This document shows positions 16,801-19,598 of a stretch of DNA of 19,598 nt, piece by piece. A model generated the notes under the pieces. That model was given only the letters and a program-made list of their open reading frames with translations. It searched no databases and was not told the DNA's origin. The DNA is from Podila epigama (taxonomy: Eukaryota; Mortierellomycota; Mortierellomycetes; Mortierellales; Mortierellaceae): NCBI GenBank assembly GCA_015679605.1, contig JAAAVE010000212.1, forward strand, positions 1,687-21,284, read 5' to 3'. The position numbers were made by a program, and so were the translations under genes. Positions within the stretch are counted from its first letter, which is position 1; each line of letters opens with the position of its first letter.

Positions 16801-19598
16801 TCAAGACCTGGATGGAAGAGTACCAAATCTTGCAACACAACCTCAAAGTCTGTAGGTGTAAGCACATTCAGGTTTGGTTGCTTGAGAATCATAAAGATCT
16901 AGAAAATGGAAGATAAGCACCCATGAGAGTCAGTCCTCATGTTACCTATCAACACACATTCAACATCCCAACAACAACAAAATACTACAAAAGACATGAT
17001 ATACAAAAGCAAAAATGAATCATATTAAGAATAAATCTTACCATAGTGATCTCATCTGGACACGTCTCGACAAGTGACTCCCAGATCCGCTCAAACTCTG
17101 GGAAGCGTACCTCACCACTCCCCGACTGGTCAACCTTACGGAACAAGGCTCGGTTCATGTATCGAGGCAACTCGCAACATTGCACCGTAATTGGAACAAA
17201 TCCATCTTCGGCCAAAGCTCCATTTTGTGAGCATGCAAAGATTTCTTTTGCCTTGGACTAGTCGCAAGTGTGTAGGTTAGGATAGTAGAAGGAATGGAAA
17301 AGTTATGAATCATTCTCATGGGTCACTGCTAGAACAAAAACTCAAAGAATGAATAAAAAGGACAAAAAAAAAAAGAAAAGCAGCTTACAACAGCAGTGCT
17401 GACTCTTTGGCGCCGCTTCGTGGCAGCCACAGGTTTCCCCATTGGGAAATAAAACGGGGGAATCACATATGAACTCGGCGTCTTCGTCCCTGTTGCATCC
17501 GCCGTTGCTGTCGCTGTTGTGGTCGTGGAATCTCCGTCCACATTCTTCAGACTCGACGATTTGCTCGAACTGTCTCCACTCTGTTGCTGCTGGAAACTCT
17601 GATGCAAGTTTGGCAAGCTGGTCTTCTTCTTCAACGAAAGTTTCTTGCCTCCTATACTACAGTTCCGCTTTCGCCGCGCCTTCAGTCCTGAGGTACCTCC
17701 TCCTCCAGTGTCTCCAAAACGGCCACCAAGCCTATTACGACTATCATCGTCATCATCATTGGCAGAAGGTTGGCCATGCTCTTGAGCAAGAACACCTTGT
17801 TCTTGCAACGCAAGTTGTTGCTGGAATGGACAAATCTCTTGTTCCTTCTCTTCCTCATTTTGTACACGCTCTTTCTGATTCTGTTGCTGTTGCTGCTGGT
17901 CTTTTGCATCTGTTGACTGACATGATACCATCGAGAGAGATACATCTTTCTTCTGGTGCAGTGCAGCATCATCCGATTCAACACTGTCAGAACAAGTCGG
18001 CGCACTTTTCGCCATGCCACCTAGTACCACCACCTTTCGAGATGGATGTTCCTGTTCTTGCATCGTGTTCACACCTCCTCGCTTAATAATCTCGATCACT
18101 TCTTCCTCCTTTTCTTGTTCTTTTTCTTCTTTGTGCTGTGCCGACTGCATGGTATACTCCGAGTGGTTCGACGAAGAGAGTTTCGACTCTACATGACTTT
18201 CCAAACTCAAAGGCTTTTCCAACTGCTGCTGCTGCTGCTGACTTTCTATAACAATTCCCCCATCGGATACCTCACGTCCTCCCACACCTTCTGTCAACAG
18301 TGGAGAATCCAAAGCCAATGCTCCAACTTCAACAATAGGCTCCAAAGGCTGCTCGCTCTTACTTTCACCTCCTCCAAGGCTGTCATCAGCCGCCATCTCA
18401 ACATCTTCAGAACTCGAGTAGTCTGTCATCTCGACTTCGCCTTGACCCTTCTCACTGCCTTGAGAAGTTTTACGACCACTTATTTCCAAAAGCTCGCTCT
18501 TGTCGTCAATCTCCATCGATAGGGAGGTTTCTATCATCGAGTCGCCTAGTTTCTGCCCTCCTTGCTCAGTCATCACAGTTGTCGTGGTAGTCATTGTCGT
18601 AGACGTGCCGGTGCTACTCTCACCACTCTTGCCGCCAACAGTATCACTCACAGGACTACCATCGCTACCACTGAATCCTTCCATCGATAGGAGGGGTGAC
18701 AGAAATGATTTCAAAGAGGCCGCTCCAATTGTCTTTGCAGCCTCAGCGCGTGCACTCTGTTCCAAACGTTCCTTCATATTGTTGTCACTCTTGCTGTTGA
18801 ATAGACTGGGTCGACGGAGTGGTTTCATGGAGCGGCTGGGTGTCAGCGATGCTAGCAACCTGGATTTGTAGCTACCAGGATCATGATGAAGAGCACCACC
18901 ACTACTACTATTACTGCTACTGCTGCTACCACTTAATGAAGAGGAAGAAGAAATTGTTCCAGAAGCGACGGAAGACGACAAGATGGGAGATGGGGACGAT
19001 GATAGGTTCGGTGTCGAGGCATTCGAAATGATGCCTGCAGCCGTCAGGGACGGTGTGGATGTAGCCTTGATGGAGGCTTTCAGAATGTCTGCGTCTAATA
19101 CCATTGAAAAAGTTGTCTCTCAGTTAGTAACCAACGTTGACACATAGGCGAAAAATTCAATATTTTTCTGCAATAGTAACAAACACAAAAGAACATGAAG
19201 GCAAATATAAAGAAATATACAAATGAATGAAAAGCACCATAACAAAAAAAACATACATGAAAGCTGACCTGACGCCAACATGGGTGCTGAACGGGTTCTC
19301 CGTAAAGTGTGGAGTGATGTGGTACCACTACCTCCGCTTTCCTTTGTGGATGCACCTTGCAACGACACTTGACCAGTACTTGCTCCAACAGTGCTACCGC
19401 CACTTCCACTGCTATTACTACTGCTACTAGAAACACCGCCAGCTGATTTACGACTTGTAATGGTGTTGGATGCAGTCTTTCGTCCAACCCGGTCGGAGGC
19501 TTCTTTGGAGGTGCCTCCTATATGACTCCTCAGAGGCCATTGCCGTACTCGACCAGGGCTGGACTCTGACAGCATTGGCGACTTTTGCACTGAACCTT
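13823..19598 (-). CDS. Protein phosphatase 2A regulatory subunit B'' (PR72/PR130-like), 5' end outside window
   Basis: B'' subunits bind the PP2A A/C core and direct it to substrates under Ca2+ control through EF-hands. Exons: 19598-19269 (partial), 19094-17389, 17257-17042, 16898-16763, 16606-14710 and 14567-13823; together at least 1675 aa (numbered from the window edge), larger than human PR130 (about 1150). Residues 1-650 are Ser/Gln-rich and disordered, with basophilic kinase-type sites (RRTRSAP, LRRPSLF). The core begins at IPPFYFPMGKP (about 650) and continues with DFEVVLQDLVLFHPGLEFL, FSYKHFYVIYCKFWELD, EF-hand 1 (859-870, DQDHDLILDEKD), YKGFIWFLLAETD, TSIEYWFRCM, EF-hand 2 (1070-1081, DLDGDGILTVFE) and DLKRC. 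Two large inserts split it: 150 residues with ten plus nine Gln after EF-hand 1, and about 250 acidic then basic residues before the conserved ESPWLVYVEAEYEKLV. A second acidic run and a Gln/His tail follow. Introns are 131-174 bp. The family call is very secure; the N-terminus is unknown. Confidence 0.93.
14371..14480. repeat. CTT/CTC codon run encoding polyglutamate in the B'' C-terminus
   Basis: Mixed TTC/CTC triplets on the plus strand are GAA/GAG on the minus strand. They encode a run of about 17 Glu flanked by Asp and further Glu blocks, after the conserved WLVYVEAEYEKL segment. The mixed codons argue against a very recent pure expansion. Confidence 0.9.
15290..15450. repeat. Acidic codon run (Glu/Asp) inside the B'' core insert
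   Basis: Plus-strand TCC/TCT/TCA/TCG-type triplets encode about 50 mostly acidic residues (Glu and Asp blocks broken by Phe, Ile, Ala and Tyr) on the minus strand. This begins the 250-residue insert between DLKRC and the C-terminal conserved segment. Confidence 0.9.
16206..16268. repeat. Interrupted Gln codon run (10 Gln, Lys-Tyr, 9 Gln) in the B'' core
   Basis: Alternating TTG and CTG triplets on the plus strand are CAA/CAG on the minus strand. They encode two glutamine runs separated by Lys-Tyr, located between the two EF-hands. Confidence 0.92.
16607..16762 (-). other. PP2A B'' intron with poly-A just before the acceptor
   Basis: The donor is T|GTAAGA at 16762. The acceptor AG at 16608-16607 is preceded directly by a run of 15 A, with a TACTTAA word at 16627-16621 that resembles the fungal branch site and T-rich sequence upstream of that. 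Splicing joins FQERY to ETVITRIFYEANRR, a junction expected from the family, with a Leu codon (T+TG) formed across it. Confidence 0.8.
19095..19268 (-). other. PP2A B'' intron with a perfect TACTAAC branch site
   Basis: The donor is CAG|GTCAGC at 19268 and the acceptor ATTAG|AC at 19095. TACTAAC lies on the minus strand at 19129-19123, about 29 bases before the acceptor; AG dinucleotides right after it are probably too close to be used. Splicing joins SAPMLAS to DADILKASIK. Confidence 0.75.

Noticed and set aside
1-19598. Search for tRNA, rRNA, CRISPR arrays, transposon ends and viral or toxin genes
   Set aside because: No cloverleaf with a GGTTCGAATCC-type arm outside coding sequence, no spaced direct-repeat array, no transposase or reverse-transcriptase motifs and no terminal repeats were seen.

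Overview
The window is nuclear DNA from an intron-rich filamentous fungus. All five genes are eukaryotic protein families. Fifteen spliceosomal introns of about 100-215 bp can be placed; almost all have GTAAGT-like donors, and one has a perfect TACTAAC branch site. The proteins carry many Gln, His, Ser, Glu/Asp and Pro runs. The style suggests an early-diverging lineage such as Mucoromycota or Mortierellomycotina, but that placement is inference from style, not from a marker gene.

Layout, left to right. Positions 1-938 hold no gene I can assign. UBA3, the catalytic subunit of the NEDD8-activating enzyme, is on the minus strand (939-3159, eight exons, 430 aa). A LisH/WD40 beta-propeller protein follows on the minus strand (3600-5096, two exons, 454 aa). 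A 1.85 kb pyrimidine-rich divergent intergenic region (5097-6941) separates it from a plus-strand gene for a large scaffold-like protein with two SH3-like domains, ankyrin repeats and long low-complexity tracts (6942-10059, one inferred intron, 1005 aa). This gene converges on a minus-strand cation diffusion facilitator, a zinc/H+ antiporter (10293-12845, three exons, 711 aa) with His-rich stretches in its N-terminus, its TM4-TM5 loop and its C-terminal tail. After about 1 kb of promoter and intergenic sequence comes a very large B''-type (PR72/PR130-like) regulatory subunit of protein phosphatase 2A on the minus strand (13823 to beyond 19598). Its six visible exons encode at least 1675 residues, and its 5' end lies outside the window.

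The genes are not an operon or an obvious cluster. They serve neddylation, propeller scaffolding, SH3/ankyrin scaffolding, zinc sequestration and Ca2+-linked phosphatase targeting, and look like ordinary neighbours. I found no mobile element, RNA gene or CRISPR array. The points most worth a second look are: possible splice switching in the SH3/ankyrin gene, where the unspliced frame ends in a hydrophobic tail; 3' splice sites preceded by poly-A rather than polypyrimidine; the unusually large acidic and poly-Gln inserts within the B'' core; the His-rich hexamer-repeat architecture of the zinc transporter; and perfect inverted repeats at the stop codons of two genes.

Exon boundaries were deduced by hand from reading frame, GT-AG signals and remembered family sequences. 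No alignment or RNA evidence was available.
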